A program made the translations under genes and the position numbers. Source: CAKMMH01 sp927798255 (lineage in GTDB: Bacteria > Bdellovibrionota_C > UBA2361 > CAKMMH01). From it: a stretch of DNA of 64,000 nucleotides. Each line of letters begins with the position of its first letter. The stretch's first letter is position 1. Positions 9,167 through 18,852 of the stretch are shown here, in pieces. Location: NCBI GenBank assembly GCA_034180415.1, contig JAXFOK010000059.1, positions 97,724-161,723 on the forward strand, in the 5' to 3' direction. Under the pieces are notes generated by a model, which searched no databases, was not told the DNA's origin, and saw nothing but the letters and a program-made list of their open reading frames with translations.

Positions 9167-11212
9167 ATGACTCTAAAAGACTATGAAAAAAACATCATTG
9201 AAACCGAAGAAAACATCTTAGAAGATGTGCTAACTACTATTCGCGACAGCAATAAAAATTTTAGTGAAAGATTAGAGAATGAACAAAAGCGTGCGACTGA
9301 GCTTACAAAAGAGCTTGTAAATGCAAAAAATGACGAAGATAAGCAACTCCTTGCATCTGATGAGAGCGTATCTCATAGTCTTGTTGCCAAAAAATTAGAA
9401 CAAATTGATATTCTTACTAAGCAATATGAGAAACCATATTTTGCAAGATTTGAATTAGAGGAAGAAATTAAAGGTAAAAAATCAAAAGTTGAATATAAAT
9501 TAGGATTTTATGGCAACACTGACTGTAGAATTATCGACTGGAGAAAAGCACCAATTTCAAAATTATACTATGAATATAAAGAAGGTGAAGAGTTTTTTGA
9601 GGTTATTCAAGGAAAAGAAAGACAAGGTATCGTAACGCTTAAAAATAAATTAGAGATTGAAAATTCAGTTCTAACAAGAATATCTAGCTCAAAAGGAAAT
9701 TTTATAAAAAAAGATGGCGTTTGGTCTGAGATGAGTGGCTCATATAGAAGTTATGAGCAAGGTTCAAAAAGCTATCTTCCAAATGTTATTTCATTAATTA
9801 CTCCAGAGCAATTTCAGATGATAACAGAAGATGCTAAAACAGCAGTACTTATTCAAGGTGTTGCTGGTTCTGGAAAAACTACCGTTGCGCTTCATAGGCT
9901 TGCCTGGCTTTTACATGAGGATAATTCAGATTTAAAGAAAGATGAGGTTATTGTTGTCGTACTTCATAATTCATTAAAATCTTTTATTCTTGAGACGCTT
10001 CCTTCTATGGAAGTCCATGATGTAAGGATACTCACTTTTAATGAATGGGCTACAGAATCTATAAAAAATGTTCTTCCAAATATTTGTTCAAAGCAAGAAC
10101 ATACAGGAAAAACTGCATTAAATATAGCCCCTACTCCATGTCCTCATTCTATATCGCGCGTTAAAAGTTCGATGGCAATTTTAAAAGCACTTGAAAGTTA
10201 TCTTTTAAAGAAAAAATCTCAAAACGAAGATATAAAAGAGCCTCTAGAAGAAATTTTAAATATATTATCTAATTCAGAAAGTATTATTCAAAGAGATAAT
10301 ACTAAAATGTTATCAAAAGAAATAATAATGCAAGCCTACGAGCGCTCTAAGCAGAATTTTTTTAATTCTCAAATAGATTATGTTGATATTCCATTAATTC
10401 TAAGAATAATTGAAATTAAGACAAGTGGCGTTTATTTAAAATCAGGATTTGTAGGAAAATATAAGCATATTGTAGTAGATGAAATACAGGATTTTAGCGC
10501 GGTTTCTTTAGCATGTATTATAGGAGGCGTAGAATCAACAAATGATTTAACACTAGTTGGAGATACGGCTCAAAGTATAAATGAATCATCTGTATTTCCA
10601 GGTTGGGATACGCTAAAAAAAGAATGGAATTTTAGAGATTCGATGTCTAGATATATTAGTTTGACTGTAAGTCATCGTTCAACGCTTCCTATTATGAAGC
10701 TTGCTGATTTTGTTCAAAAGAGAAATATAGTTAAAGAAGGACGTCTTGGGAGAGTGCCTATTTGGTTTAAAGCTTTTAGAGAACAAAAAGGATTAAAAGC
10801 AATCATTAATTGGCTACTTCAAGCAGTTCAAAGATATCCGTCAGCAACTACGTGTGTTATTTGTAGAGATTTGAAAGAGGCAAAATATGCGTTTTCACTT
10901 TTAGAGCCAACATTTGGATCTATTATAAGAATTGGTGATAAAGATAATTTTTCATTTGCTGAAGGAATTATTGTTACTGAAGTTTCAGAAATTAAGGGAT
11001 TAGAGTTTTGTAACGTTGTAATATGGAATCCTACAACGAAATCCTATCCAAATGATGAAATTTCTAGAAATCTTTTATATATTGCAATCACGCGTGCAGA
11101 GGAGAATTTAAATATCACTACATGGGGACGCCCTACCAGTCTTCTTCCAGACATTCATTCAAAATTAGTAAGAGGTGTTTTAATAAGCGAAGAAGAAATA
11201 GAAGAAGAATAA
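9167..11212 (+). CDS. HelD-like UvrD-superfamily ATPase (putative RNA polymerase recycling factor)
   Basis: 681-aa superfamily 1 helicase-like protein. Residues 1-90 form a long charged coiled coil, followed by the HelD-type module YFARFELEEE...IIDWRKAPI (91-130), then Walker A GVAGSGKTT (231-239), a Walker B VVDEIQDFS around 437, the GDTAQSI block and a C-terminal ITRAEENL helicase motif. In HelD proteins the N-terminal coiled coil enters the RNA polymerase secondary channel and removes stalled enzyme; that role is transferred from Gram-positive homologues. Helicase IV is the alternative, but the DWRKAPI block favours HelD. An AAGG site lies upstream. The gene ends in a repeat-filled convergent gap before mutL. 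Confidence 0.8.
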   Translation: MTLKDYEKNIIETEENILEDVLTTIRDSNKNFSERLENEQKRATELTKELVNAKNDEDKQLLASDESVSHSLVAKKLEQIDILTKQYEKPYFARFELEEEIKGKKSKVEYKLGFYGNTDCRIIDWRKAPISKLYYEYKEGEEFFEVIQGKERQGIVTLKNKLEIENSVLTRISSSKGNFIKKDGVWSEMSGSYRSYEQGSKSYLPNVISLITPEQFQMITEDAKTAVLIQGVAGSGKTTVALHRLAWLLHEDNSDLKKDEVIVVVLHNSLKSFILETLPSMEVHDVRILTFNEWATESIKNVLPNICSKQEHTGKTALNIAPTPCPHSISRVKSSMAILKALESYLLKKKSQNEDIKEPLEEILNILSNSESIIQRDNTKMLSKEIIMQAYERSKQNFFNSQIDYVDIPLILRIIEIKTSGVYLKSGFVGKYKHIVVDEIQDFSAVSLACIIGGVESTNDLTLVGDTAQSINESSVFPGWDTLKKEWNFRDSMSRYISLTVSHRSTLPIMKLADFVQKRNIVKEGRLGRVPIWFKAFREQKGLKAIINWLLQAVQRYPSATTCVICRDLKEAKYAFSLLEPTFGSIIRIGDKDNFSFAEGIIVTEVSEIKGLEFCNVVIWNPTTKSYPNDEISRNLLYIAITRAEENLNITTWGRPTSLLPDIHSKLVRGVLISEEEIEEE

Positions 11213-11235
11213 AATTTAAGGAAACTGGCAATGGG

Positions 11236-11312
11236 GTTCTAAGGTCAGGTATCTGGTATCTGACATCAGCTCCTAGCATTCAGCTTTCAGTTACCGGCTA
11301 TCTGATATCTTT
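11236..11312. repeat. Degenerate 7-bp-period repeat, site H2
   Basis: Consecutive heptads CAGGTAT, CTGGTAT, CTGACAT and later CAGCTTT, CAGTTAC, CGGCTAT, CTGATAT. It lies in the gap between the convergent HelD-like and mutL genes. Confidence 0.75.
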
Positions 11313-11386
11313 CGGGCACCCTTTCAAGGTGCGTTTGTGGTGGTGCATCATACAACCAAGTGAAAGGAAAAAATGCCCCCCACTAT

Positions 11387-11510
11387 AAAAATTGGCAAGG
11401 CACGGAAAATGTAAGGCATTTGAGGGGACAAAAGCGGAAGCGTACTTTCGTACGGTGAGCATTTTGTCTCCCTCAAATAACGCAGCATTTTCCGATGCAT
11501 CGCCAATTTT
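11387..11510. repeat. Palindromic element, copy C
   Basis: Arms AAAATTGGC... and ...GCCAATTTT close an imperfect stem. The interior has nested complementarity (GAGGGGACAAAA with TTTTGTCTCCCTC) and a GTACTTTCGTAC tip. The right arm is preceded by the conserved GATGCATC. Confidence 0.8.
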
Positions 11511-11570
11511 TTTAAGTACAGCGAGTATTGGCTTACGCCAAAATAACGCAGATATTTTTGATGCATCTCA
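11511..11570. repeat. Right-half fragment of the palindromic element (copy C')
   Basis: Contains AAGTACAGCGAGTATTGGCTTA, the CCAAAATAACGCAGATATTTTTGATGCATC block and nothing of the left arm. It is nearly identical to the right half of copy D about 110 bp further on, so it probably reflects a partial duplication. Confidence 0.7.
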
Positions 11571-11580
11571 ATCACATTAT

Positions 11581-11706
11581 AAAAATTGGCGAGGCGCAAA
11601 AATAGCAAGGCATTTTGGTGAAGCCAAACGGAGGTGTACTTAAGTACAGCGAGTATTGGCTTACATCAAAATAACTCAGATATTTTTGATGCATCGCCAA
11701 TTTTTA
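11581..11706. repeat. Palindromic element, copy D, abutting the mutL stop codon
   Basis: Arms AAAAATTGGCGA and TCGCCAATTTTT are exact complements. The left arm continues GGCGCAAAAATA and the right arm is preceded by TATTTTTGATGCA. The mutL stop codon overlaps the end of the right arm. Confidence 0.82.
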
Positions 11707-13617
11707 TCGGTCACGCCCAAACCAACACTCAACTTCTTTTTTAGTAAACTTCCTTATCACAGGCCTACCATGCGGGCATGCTGAGCTAAATTCCTCATTA
11801 TCTAACATTCTAAAAAGTTCTTGTACTTCTTCATTTGAAATTATATGCCCTTGACGAATACTAGCATGACAAGCAATTCTTGCTGATATACTACTAATTA
11901 AATCATCTGTTAAATTTTGAGCAAGTTCTGGAAGTTCAATATTTGAAATGCTGTGGATTAAATTAACAGTTTTAAACTCTCCAATAATTTGAGGTAACGC
12001 TCTTATAACGATTGATGTATTTCCAAAGTCCTCAATGTATATTCCGAATTTTTCAAGAAAACTTTTATGATTTAATAAATATGAAGTTTTAGCTTCTCCA
12101 AGCTCAACACTTATTGGAATTAACAAATCTTGCACTGTAATATTATTTTTTAAGAAATCTCTTTTTATTTTATTGTAATTTACTCTTTCATGCCCTGCGT
12201 GCATATCAACAATATAAAACTCTTCATTATATTCACAAAGAAGATAGCATTTAAAAAGTTGACCAATATATTTTAAATTTGAATATTTAAAATTTTCACC
12301 TTTAAAATCTTCGTTAAGATCTTCTTCTTTAGAATAATCATTAAATAAATTGATTTGTTTAGCTGATAAATCACTATTATTTTGTGTTTTTAAGTTATCA
12401 GATTCGTCATAATTAGAACTATAAGTATTATTATAATAGCCACTAAATGAGTTATTATTATAATTATATGAATTATCGTATGATTTATTATTTACATAAC
12501 TAGGACTATATGAAAAATCTTTTATAGGTTCATAATTTGCAGTATCAACTACACCGTTAAATTTAGAAGTAGCATTATCAATAGCATGCATAACAAAAGA
12601 GAATACTGCTGATTCATTTGTAAACCTAACTTCCATTTTTTGAGGGTGAACATTTACATCGACAAGATGAGGTGCTATTTCTAAGTCTAAAAATCCAACT
12701 GGTATTTCATTGTTTTTAAGAGTATTTTTAAAGCCTTCTTTTACTGCTTTTAAAAGCATTTTTGAAACGACGAGTCTTTTATTGACTAAAATTATAAATG
12801 AACCGATATCAGATTTTGCAAGCGCAGGGTGAGCAACAATTCCTTTTGCGCTAAGGTCTGAAATCTTACTATCAAATTTTACGATTGTTCCTTGGTATAA
12901 ATCACCTGCTCTTTTAAAGACATCATCTCTTTTTGCAAAAATTAATGAATCTTTAGAATCAATAAATAAACTTACTCTAATTTGCGGGTAAGCAAGTACC
13001 ATTGCCCTTATCCAATTTTTTATTTTAAGAGATTCAGTGCGTGGTTGTTTTAAAAACTTTTTTCTTGCAGGAACATTGTAAAAAAGATTTCTAACTTCAA
13101 TATCAGTACCAATATTTCCCGAGGTATTTTGAACAGAAATTAATTTTCCACCATTTATTAAGACTTGAGTTGCAACTTGTGAATCGGCGCTTCTTGTTTT
13201 CATTTTAACTTTTGAAACTGCTGCAATTGAAGCTAGTGCTTCACCACGAAATCCCATTGTCATAATATTATCTAAATCTGTTACTTTATTAATTTTTGAT
13301 GTTGCGTGTCTTGTAAAAGAATTAACTGCATCGTCTTTTGACATACCAGAACCATTATCTACGACTCTTATGAGGCTACTACCTCCCTCTTCAATATAAA
13401 CGCTAATTTCTGTAGCTCCAGCATCAACTGCGTTATCGACTAGTTCTCTAACTACAGAATCAGGCCTTTGAACGACTTCTCCTGCTGCAATACAATTAAT
13501 AACAAAATCATCAAGTAATTTAATTTTATTATTACTTGAATTATTGATATCTGATTCCTCTATTTGACCATAATTTTCAAGAGAGTTCTCTACTACATTT
13601 ATATTTTCATCATTCAT
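11704..13617 (-). CDS. mutL: DNA mismatch repair protein MutL
   Basis: Mismatch-repair matchmaker that couples MutS recognition to strand removal. The GHKL ATPase domain has the CIAAGEVVQRP and VDNAVDAGA blocks (about 36-65), DNGSGM and GFRGEAL. A low-complexity Asn/Tyr/Ser linker (about 360-440) precedes the dimerisation domain. That domain carries the endonuclease-type motif DMHAGHER, in which the final acidic residue of the usual D-x-H-A-x2-E-x4-E is Asn, plus ACHASIRQG and CPHGRP, so metal-dependent nicking is plausible but not certain. Length 637 aa is normal. The start overlaps the HtrA stop by 4 nt (ATGA), a sign of translational coupling. Confidence 0.96.
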   Translation of the reverse strand: MNDENINVVENSLENYGQIEESDINNSSNNKIKLLDDFVINCIAAGEVVQRPDSVVRELVDNAVDAGATEISVYIEEGGSSLIRVVDNGSGMSKDDAVNSFTRHATSKINKVTDLDNIMTMGFRGEALASIAAVSKVKMKTRSADSQVATQVLINGGKLISVQNTSGNIGTDIEVRNLFYNVPARKKFLKQPRTESLKIKNWIRAMVLAYPQIRVSLFIDSKDSLIFAKRDDVFKRAGDLYQGTIVKFDSKISDLSAKGIVAHPALAKSDIGSFIILVNKRLVVSKMLLKAVKEGFKNTLKNNEIPVGFLDLEIAPHLVDVNVHPQKMEVRFTNESAVFSFVMHAIDNATSKFNGVVDTANYEPIKDFSYSPSYVNNKSYDNSYNYNNNSFSGYYNNTYSSNYDESDNLKTQNNSDLSAKQINLFNDYSKEEDLNEDFKGENFKYSNLKYIGQLFKCYLLCEYNEEFYIVDMHAGHERVNYNKIKRDFLKNNITVQDLLIPISVELGEAKTSYLLNHKSFLEKFGIYIEDFGNTSIVIRALPQIIGEFKTVNLIHSISNIELPELAQNLTDDLISSISARIACHASIRQGHIISNEEVQELFRMLDNEEFSSACPHGRPVIRKFTKKEVECWFGRDR

Positions 13618-14738
13618 TTTAATAAAGCCTTAACTTTAACTACTCTATCTTCTGCGTATATAGAACCTCTTTTTAAAACAATTTTTAATTCCTTAGTAGT
13701 ACCTGCCTTAGCGACAATCTCATCAACTTGTTCTTTATTATACACTCTAACGCCATCAATTGAATATATCAAATCGGCTTTAGAAAAATCTCTTATAAAA
13801 CCTCTTGTAAATCTATCTTTTATTTCAATTTCTGCTGGATATGCTAGTCCTACAAGTGGACTTTGCTTTTCAACTCTTTGAATCATAACTCCTTGACTTG
13901 TATCAACCATAACAAGTCCTAAATCAGGTCGTGATACTTTTCCCGTGTTTATTAATTCAGGTAAAATTCTTCTTAAATAATTTACAGGAATTGCAAAACC
14001 GATACCGGCAGAATCCCCAGAGCTACTTAAAATTGCGGTATTTAATCCTATAATTCTTCCTCCCATATCAATAAGAGGGCCTCCTGAATTTCCCGGATTA
14101 ATTGAAGCATCTGTTTGGATAAGCCCTTTCATTAAAAAATTGTTAGGATTTCTAACAGTTCTATTTAAATTTGATATTACACCAGTAGTAAGTGTTTTAC
14201 TTAAACCAAAAGGGTTACCAATTGCAATTACTTTTTGACCAACTTCAAGAGTACTTGAATCACCTAAAGATATGGCTTTAATAGTTGTTGGATATTTTAT
14301 CATCTGTAAAACTGCAATATCATATTCATTGTCATAACCTATAAGTTTTGCTCTTGTTTTTTCTTTTTCATTAATTGTAATTATAAGGTCGCTTGCATTT
14401 TGAATTACATGAAGATTTGTTAAAACAATTCCTTTTTTGCTATCAATAATAACACCAGATCCAGAGCCTTCTTTTCGTTCTTGTCCCATAAACATATCAA
14501 ATGGATCTTGAGATATAGTAAGAGTGCTTATAAACACAACTGAATCTTTACAAGCTTTATAAATATTTATTGTTCTTAATTCTTCTTCTGAACGAGGTGC
14601 TTTTAAATCTGATGAAATTGCATTGTCACATAAAAAAAGTAAATTGACAAACAATAAAAAAAATAAAAATAATATCTTTTTTACATATATTTGTTTGTTA
14701 TGCATTTTTACTTTTAATGATTTAACTTCTAATCTCAT
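13614..14738 (-). CDS. HtrA/Deg-family periplasmic serine protease with one PDZ domain
   Basis: Envelope quality-control protease. An N-terminal hydrophobic segment (about 20-40) serves as signal or anchor. The chymotrypsin-fold triad is visible: His110 in LTNLHVIQ, Asp140 in NEYDIAVL and Ser218 in NPGNSGGP. A single PDZ domain follows (about 275-370), so the architecture is DegS/HtrA-like rather than two-PDZ DegP. An AAAGG site supports the ATG at 14738, although an internal Met at residue 12 would give a more typical signal peptide. It lies 24 nt below relA and overlaps mutL by 4 nt, forming a relA-htrA-mutL transcript. Confidence 0.93.
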   Translation of the reverse strand: MRLEVKSLKVKMHNKQIYVKKILFLFFLLFVNLLFLCDNAISSDLKAPRSEEELRTINIYKACKDSVVFISTLTISQDPFDMFMGQERKEGSGSGVIIDSKKGIVLTNLHVIQNASDLIITINEKEKTRAKLIGYDNEYDIAVLQMIKYPTTIKAISLGDSSTLEVGQKVIAIGNPFGLSKTLTTGVISNLNRTVRNPNNFLMKGLIQTDASINPGNSGGPLIDMGGRIIGLNTAILSSSGDSAGIGFAIPVNYLRRILPELINTGKVSRPDLGLVMVDTSQGVMIQRVEKQSPLVGLAYPAEIEIKDRFTRGFIRDFSKADLIYSIDGVRVYNKEQVDEIVAKAGTTKELKIVLKRGSIYAEDRVVKVKALLK

Positions 14739-14762
14739 TTTATTTACCTTTAAAATTTTTAA

Positions 14763-16955
14763 TTATTTACCACTAGAATTATCACTACTTGAATCATAAT
14801 GTATTCTCTCGACTCTAGTTACACCATTTACTTTTTGAAGAGATTTTATAATCTTATCTAATTGTTTTGCACTTTTTATATTTATTTCAAAAATTGTTTT
14901 TGCTTTTGCAAAATCATCAACTTTTGCTGAAGCGTTAAAAATGTTTGCATTGTTTTCCGAAATTACTTTACTTAAATCACCAAAAAGTCCTATTCTATCT
15001 TGGCTATAAATAGCAATTTTAATATTCTTACTTGAGCTTTCTTCATTGTCCCAGCTTACATCAACTCTTCTTTCAGGATCTAATCTTGTGACTTCAGGAC
15101 ATAGCGCATTATGAACAATAATTCCTCTTCCTCTACTTATAAAACCAACAATTTTATCTCCAGGAAGCGGGTCGCAACATTTGGCAAAATTTACTACCAC
15201 ATTATCAAGCGCCCCTACTTTTATACCAGCTTTCTTTTTTGTTACTGGGTTAGTAGCTCTTTTTAATATTTTACTAATTGTAGATTCATTTTGAAATTCT
15301 TTAACTTTATTTTCAGCTTTTAAGATTTCATTTTCTGGAATTAATTTTGAGATTATTTCATTTAAATTAGCTTTACCAAAACCAAGTTGATAAAAAAGCT
15401 CACCTTCTGATTTAAAACCAATTGATTTTGCAACTTCTAAAAGTTTACCCGATTTATTAAATTTATTAATATTTGCGTTATATTTTCTAAGTTCTCTAGT
15501 TAAAATATCATTTCCTATGATTAACGCTCTTGCACGTTCTTCTGTTCTTAAAAATACTTTGATACGTTGTCTAGCTTTTGAAGATTTTACAAAGAATAAC
15601 CAATCTCTATTTGGCATTTGATTTTTAGCACACTGCACTTCAACAACATCACCATTTTGAAGTTTGTGACTAAGTGGTACTATTCCTCCATTAACTTTAG
15701 CACCTATTATAGTATTTCCCACATCAGAGTGAATTGCATAAGCAAAATCAACAGGAGTTGCTTCAAATGGAAGTCGTATTAAATCCCCCTTAGGAGTAAA
15801 AACAAAGAGCTCCTCAGGGAAAAGTTCTGATTTAACAGATTGAATAAATTCATCTGGATTTTTTAAATACTGCTGAGTTTCTACTAAAGATTTAACCCAT
15901 TGAAGATCAAATGTGGAGCTTCCCTTTTTTTCTTTATACTTCCAATGGGCTGCGATACCTTCCTCTGCAACTTTATCCATATCTTCCGTTCTAACCTGAA
16001 GTTCTATTTTTTGCCCAAGAGGCCCCATAACAAGTGTGTGAAGCGATTGATACATATTAGGTTTAGGCATTGCTATATAGTCTTTAATACGCCCTGGAAT
16101 TGGTGCCCATTTAGAGTGGATAATACCTAATGTTTCGTAACATTCTTTAATTGAAGAAACTATTATTCTAAAACCTATTAAATCTTTAATTTCAGCAAAT
16201 GTGATGTTTTTTTGTTCCATTTTCGTAGCAAGTGAAGCCATGTTTTTTACACGTCCTTTAATCCTTGCATTAATATGATTTTCATCTAAAATTTCTTTAA
16301 TTTTTTCACAAGTATTTTTTATATATTCTTCTCGCTCAAGCCTTTTTGCGCCAAGTTCTCTTTCAATTTCTTCATACAGACTTGGTCTCAAGTATTTTAA
16401 ACATAAGTCATCTAATTCAGATTTTAGCCAGAAAATACCGAGTCTATTTGCAAGTGGAACATAAATATCTTTTGTTTCTCTTGAAATTCTTTCTTGCGCT
16501 TCTTCATCTTTAAATTCGAGAGTGCGCATATTATGAAGTCTATCGCAAAGTTTTACTAAAATAACACGAATATCCTTTGCCATAGCAATAAGCATTTTTC
16601 TAAAACTTTCTGCTTGAGCTTCTTCTCTTGATTGATAATTTGTTTTTGCAAGTTTTGTAACACCTTCTACGATATCTGCAATTTGTTCATTAAATTCATC
16701 AATAAGTTCTTGTCTAGTAACGTGCTGGTCTTCTATTACATCATGTAAAAGGGCTGCACAAATAGTATCTTCATCTAATCTAATTTTACAAATTAAAAGT
16801 GCAGTTTGTTCTAAGTGAACAAAATAAGGCTCTCCTGATTTTCTTTTTTGATCTTTATGCTTTTCTCTTGCGAAATTATAAGCCTTTTTAACTAATTCTA
16901 AATTAGGTGATGGATGATATTCTAGTATTACTTTTGATAAATCTTCAAAACTCAT
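14763..16955 (-). CDS. spoT: Bifunctional (p)ppGpp synthetase/hydrolase (RelA/SpoT family)
   Basis: Stringent-response enzyme of 730 aa with the full Rel layout. The HD hydrolase domain has KRKSGEPYFVH (about 37-47) and LLHDVIED with His71-Asp72. The synthetase domain follows (about 235-350) with GRVKN, DLIGFRI, PNMYQSLH and ELQVRTEDM. Next come the TGS domain (FTPKGDLIRLP, about 385), a zinc-finger/CC region (KCCDPLPGD) and a C-terminal ACT domain. Retention of HD suggests both activities. It lies upstream of the htrA-mutL pair, and rpoZ is next upstream on the same strand with a 281-bp gap. The rpoZ-spoT order is the one familiar from Proteobacteria. Confidence 0.96.
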   Translation of the reverse strand: MSFEDLSKVILEYHPSPNLELVKKAYNFAREKHKDQKRKSGEPYFVHLEQTALLICKIRLDEDTICAALLHDVIEDQHVTRQELIDEFNEQIADIVEGVTKLAKTNYQSREEAQAESFRKMLIAMAKDIRVILVKLCDRLHNMRTLEFKDEEAQERISRETKDIYVPLANRLGIFWLKSELDDLCLKYLRPSLYEEIERELGAKRLEREEYIKNTCEKIKEILDENHINARIKGRVKNMASLATKMEQKNITFAEIKDLIGFRIIVSSIKECYETLGIIHSKWAPIPGRIKDYIAMPKPNMYQSLHTLVMGPLGQKIELQVRTEDMDKVAEEGIAAHWKYKEKKGSSTFDLQWVKSLVETQQYLKNPDEFIQSVKSELFPEELFVFTPKGDLIRLPFEATPVDFAYAIHSDVGNTIIGAKVNGGIVPLSHKLQNGDVVEVQCAKNQMPNRDWLFFVKSSKARQRIKVFLRTEERARALIIGNDILTRELRKYNANINKFNKSGKLLEVAKSIGFKSEGELFYQLGFGKANLNEIISKLIPENEILKAENKVKEFQNESTISKILKRATNPVTKKKAGIKVGALDNVVVNFAKCCDPLPGDKIVGFISRGRGIIVHNALCPEVTRLDPERRVDVSWDNEESSSKNIKIAIYSQDRIGLFGDLSKVISENNANIFNASAKVDDFAKAKTIFEINIKSAKQLDKIIKSLQKVNGVTRVERIHYDSSSDNSSGK

Positions 16956-17236
16956 AGTAAAAAGCTAAAAAAGCTTGAAAAGAAAAAACTCATTAAAAAA
17001 ATACAAAAACACTACAAAGATCGAAACGTCTAATTTATCATTTCAATCTCTACAGAGCTAATAAATAAAAATATCCATTTAAGACTAAGAGAAAAACTTT
17101 CTAGTCTCATAATATTTTAGATGCTAAAAACACCCGTTTAGTAGCAACAATAATGAATCTTAACTTATTAAAATCTTTAACTTTATTTACGAAACTACAT
17201 AAATTAAGCAAATTATAAATTTACTCATTTAGCTAA

Positions 17237-17641
17237 TTAAAAATTCTCATCATCATCTGAATTATCATTTTCAGATTCATCATATACTAGCTCATCTTCT
17301 TTGATATCATCATCATCTTCTTCTTCACTAGCACCTTGAGAGAAATCTTCAAATAAGCTATCTAATGCCTTTCTTGCTTTTTCTTGTTCAGACTCTGTTA
17401 CCTTATTTGTAGCTTCTTGTGCCTCAGCCTTTAATCTATCTGCTTCGCATTCTTCTTGAGTTTTAAATCTTACTAATCCTGCAGCTACTTCTCTAAGAGC
17501 AGTAACAACACTTTTATTATCACATTCATATAAAGGATCAGCTCCCGAAAGAAGTTGTTTTGCTCTTGCTGTTGCAAGGTGTACTAAACGAAATCTATTT
17601 TGTTCTTTATCCAAGCAGTCTTCAATTGTAACTCTAGCCAT
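17237..17641 (-). CDS. rpoZ: DNA-directed RNA polymerase omega subunit, with long acidic tail
   Basis: Small RNA polymerase subunit that helps assemble the beta' subunit and links the enzyme to ppGpp. The N-terminal 60 residues carry MARVTIEDC, NRFRLVHLATARAKQL and the SVVTALREVAAG block typical of delta-type omega. The protein extends to 134 aa, longer than the usual 70-90, with a charged helix and a very acidic Asp/Glu-rich end. An AAAGGAAAA ribosome site is well placed. It sits upstream of spoT as in many Proteobacteria. Confidence 0.95.
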   Translation of the reverse strand: MARVTIEDCLDKEQNRFRLVHLATARAKQLLSGADPLYECDNKSVVTALREVAAGLVRFKTQEECEADRLKAEAQEATNKVTESEQEKARKALDSLFEDFSQGASEEEDDDDIKEDELVYDESENDNSDDDENF

Positions 17642-17796
17642 AAAATGTTTTCCTTTTAATTTTAAGAACTTATACAGAAATAAAATATAAAATATTTTTT
17701 AGAAATATGCAAGATATGTTAAATGGTAATAAATATTACTTGCTTTAATGTAAAAAGTTTAAATGTAACATATTGAAATATCAACTATTTTAAATT

Positions 17797-18693
17797 CTAA
17801 TAATTTTCTTTTTCTTTCTCAAACTGCTCTTTTGAGATTTTACAAATATTATCTAAATCTTTCTTGTAGGTATCAATGTTAAAACCAACACCTTTTGAAA
17901 GTAAAGGTATTTCTTTTAAACTAACCTCATATCCTTCTGGGCTTCCGATATTTAACTTATGCGCAAGTAAACTTGAGAGCCTTACTAGAGCTGTTTTTTC
18001 TGATATTTCATCTTTTTCAATTGAAGTTTCACAGGGATCTAAATAATGTAAGATTACCTGACAAGTTTTTATTGGAAAATTCCATTTTTTTGCAAGAAGC
18101 GCCCCGACAAGTGAATGTGTAAATCCGAAAACTTCTTGTTCTGCTTCTAAATATGAATATGACTTATCTCTAATGATATCTAAAACTTTTTTATATTCTC
18201 TTCTTGTAGTTTCTAAATTTAAAAGTGCTAATTGCCCTAAAGAATGAAGCAGACCAAAAAAGAATACCTCATCTAAATAAGATTTTTTTAAAAATGTAGC
18301 AATATTTGTTGCGAAGATTGCAGTTGCAATACTATGTTCCCAAACTTTTTCTTGTACATCACTCATATCTTCATACATTTTTCTAACAGATGCTGCGTAT
18401 ATGATACCTTTTAGAGTTTTATAACCAATAAGCATTGAAGCTTGATTAATTGTTGATATTTCTCTTGGACGTGCAAAGATTGCGCTATTTGCAATTCTTA
18501 AAATTCTTGTAACAAGTGCAGTATCTTTTGATAAAATATTATTTAGTTTTTCACCCGAAACATTTTCATTTTCAAGAAGTGAAATTGCTTTCCATGTAAT
18601 ATTTGGCATTGACGGTAAATCTTCAGTTAGTGCCACAACTTCTCGCCAATCATAGTCACTTATATTTGTTTTGAAAATTTCATCGTTAGTCAT
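17797..18693 (-). CDS. HDOD domain protein
   Basis: 298-aa protein covering one HDOD domain (about 20-225): the opening ALTEDLPSMPNI, LRIANSAIF, then INQASMLIGYKTLK and WEHSIATAIF. The HD dyad of true phosphohydrolases is degenerate, as is normal for HDOD proteins; LLHSLGQLALL occupies the position of the second HD helix. Family members take part in signalling and regulation, often with cyclic-di-GMP or two-component systems, but the partner is not evident here. It lies about 155 nt upstream of rpoZ on the same strand and may be separately transcribed. Confidence 0.88.
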   Translation of the reverse strand: MTNDEIFKTNISDYDWREVVALTEDLPSMPNITWKAISLLENENVSGEKLNNILSKDTALVTRILRIANSAIFARPREISTINQASMLIGYKTLKGIIYAASVRKMYEDMSDVQEKVWEHSIATAIFATNIATFLKKSYLDEVFFFGLLHSLGQLALLNLETTRREYKKVLDIIRDKSYSYLEAEQEVFGFTHSLVGALLAKKWNFPIKTCQVILHYLDPCETSIEKDEISEKTALVRLSSLLAHKLNIGSPEGYEVSLKEIPLLSKGVGFNIDTYKKDLDNICKISKEQFEKEKENY

Positions 18694-18852
18694 ATAACCT
18701 AAATAATTATTGTAAAAAAATTAATATTTTACTAACAGCTACATATTTGCAATATCGTAAAATTTATTAAAAAACTTAAAATATTATTTAATATCTAGAA
18801 ATAATTAAGTTTTCTTTGATTAAACTAACTTTTAAGAATCGTAGTACACTAT

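Noticed and set aside
11348..11643. Overlapping frames on both strands inside palindromic copies C and D
   Set aside because: Palindromic repeats open frames on both strands by symmetry; neither has a ribosome site.
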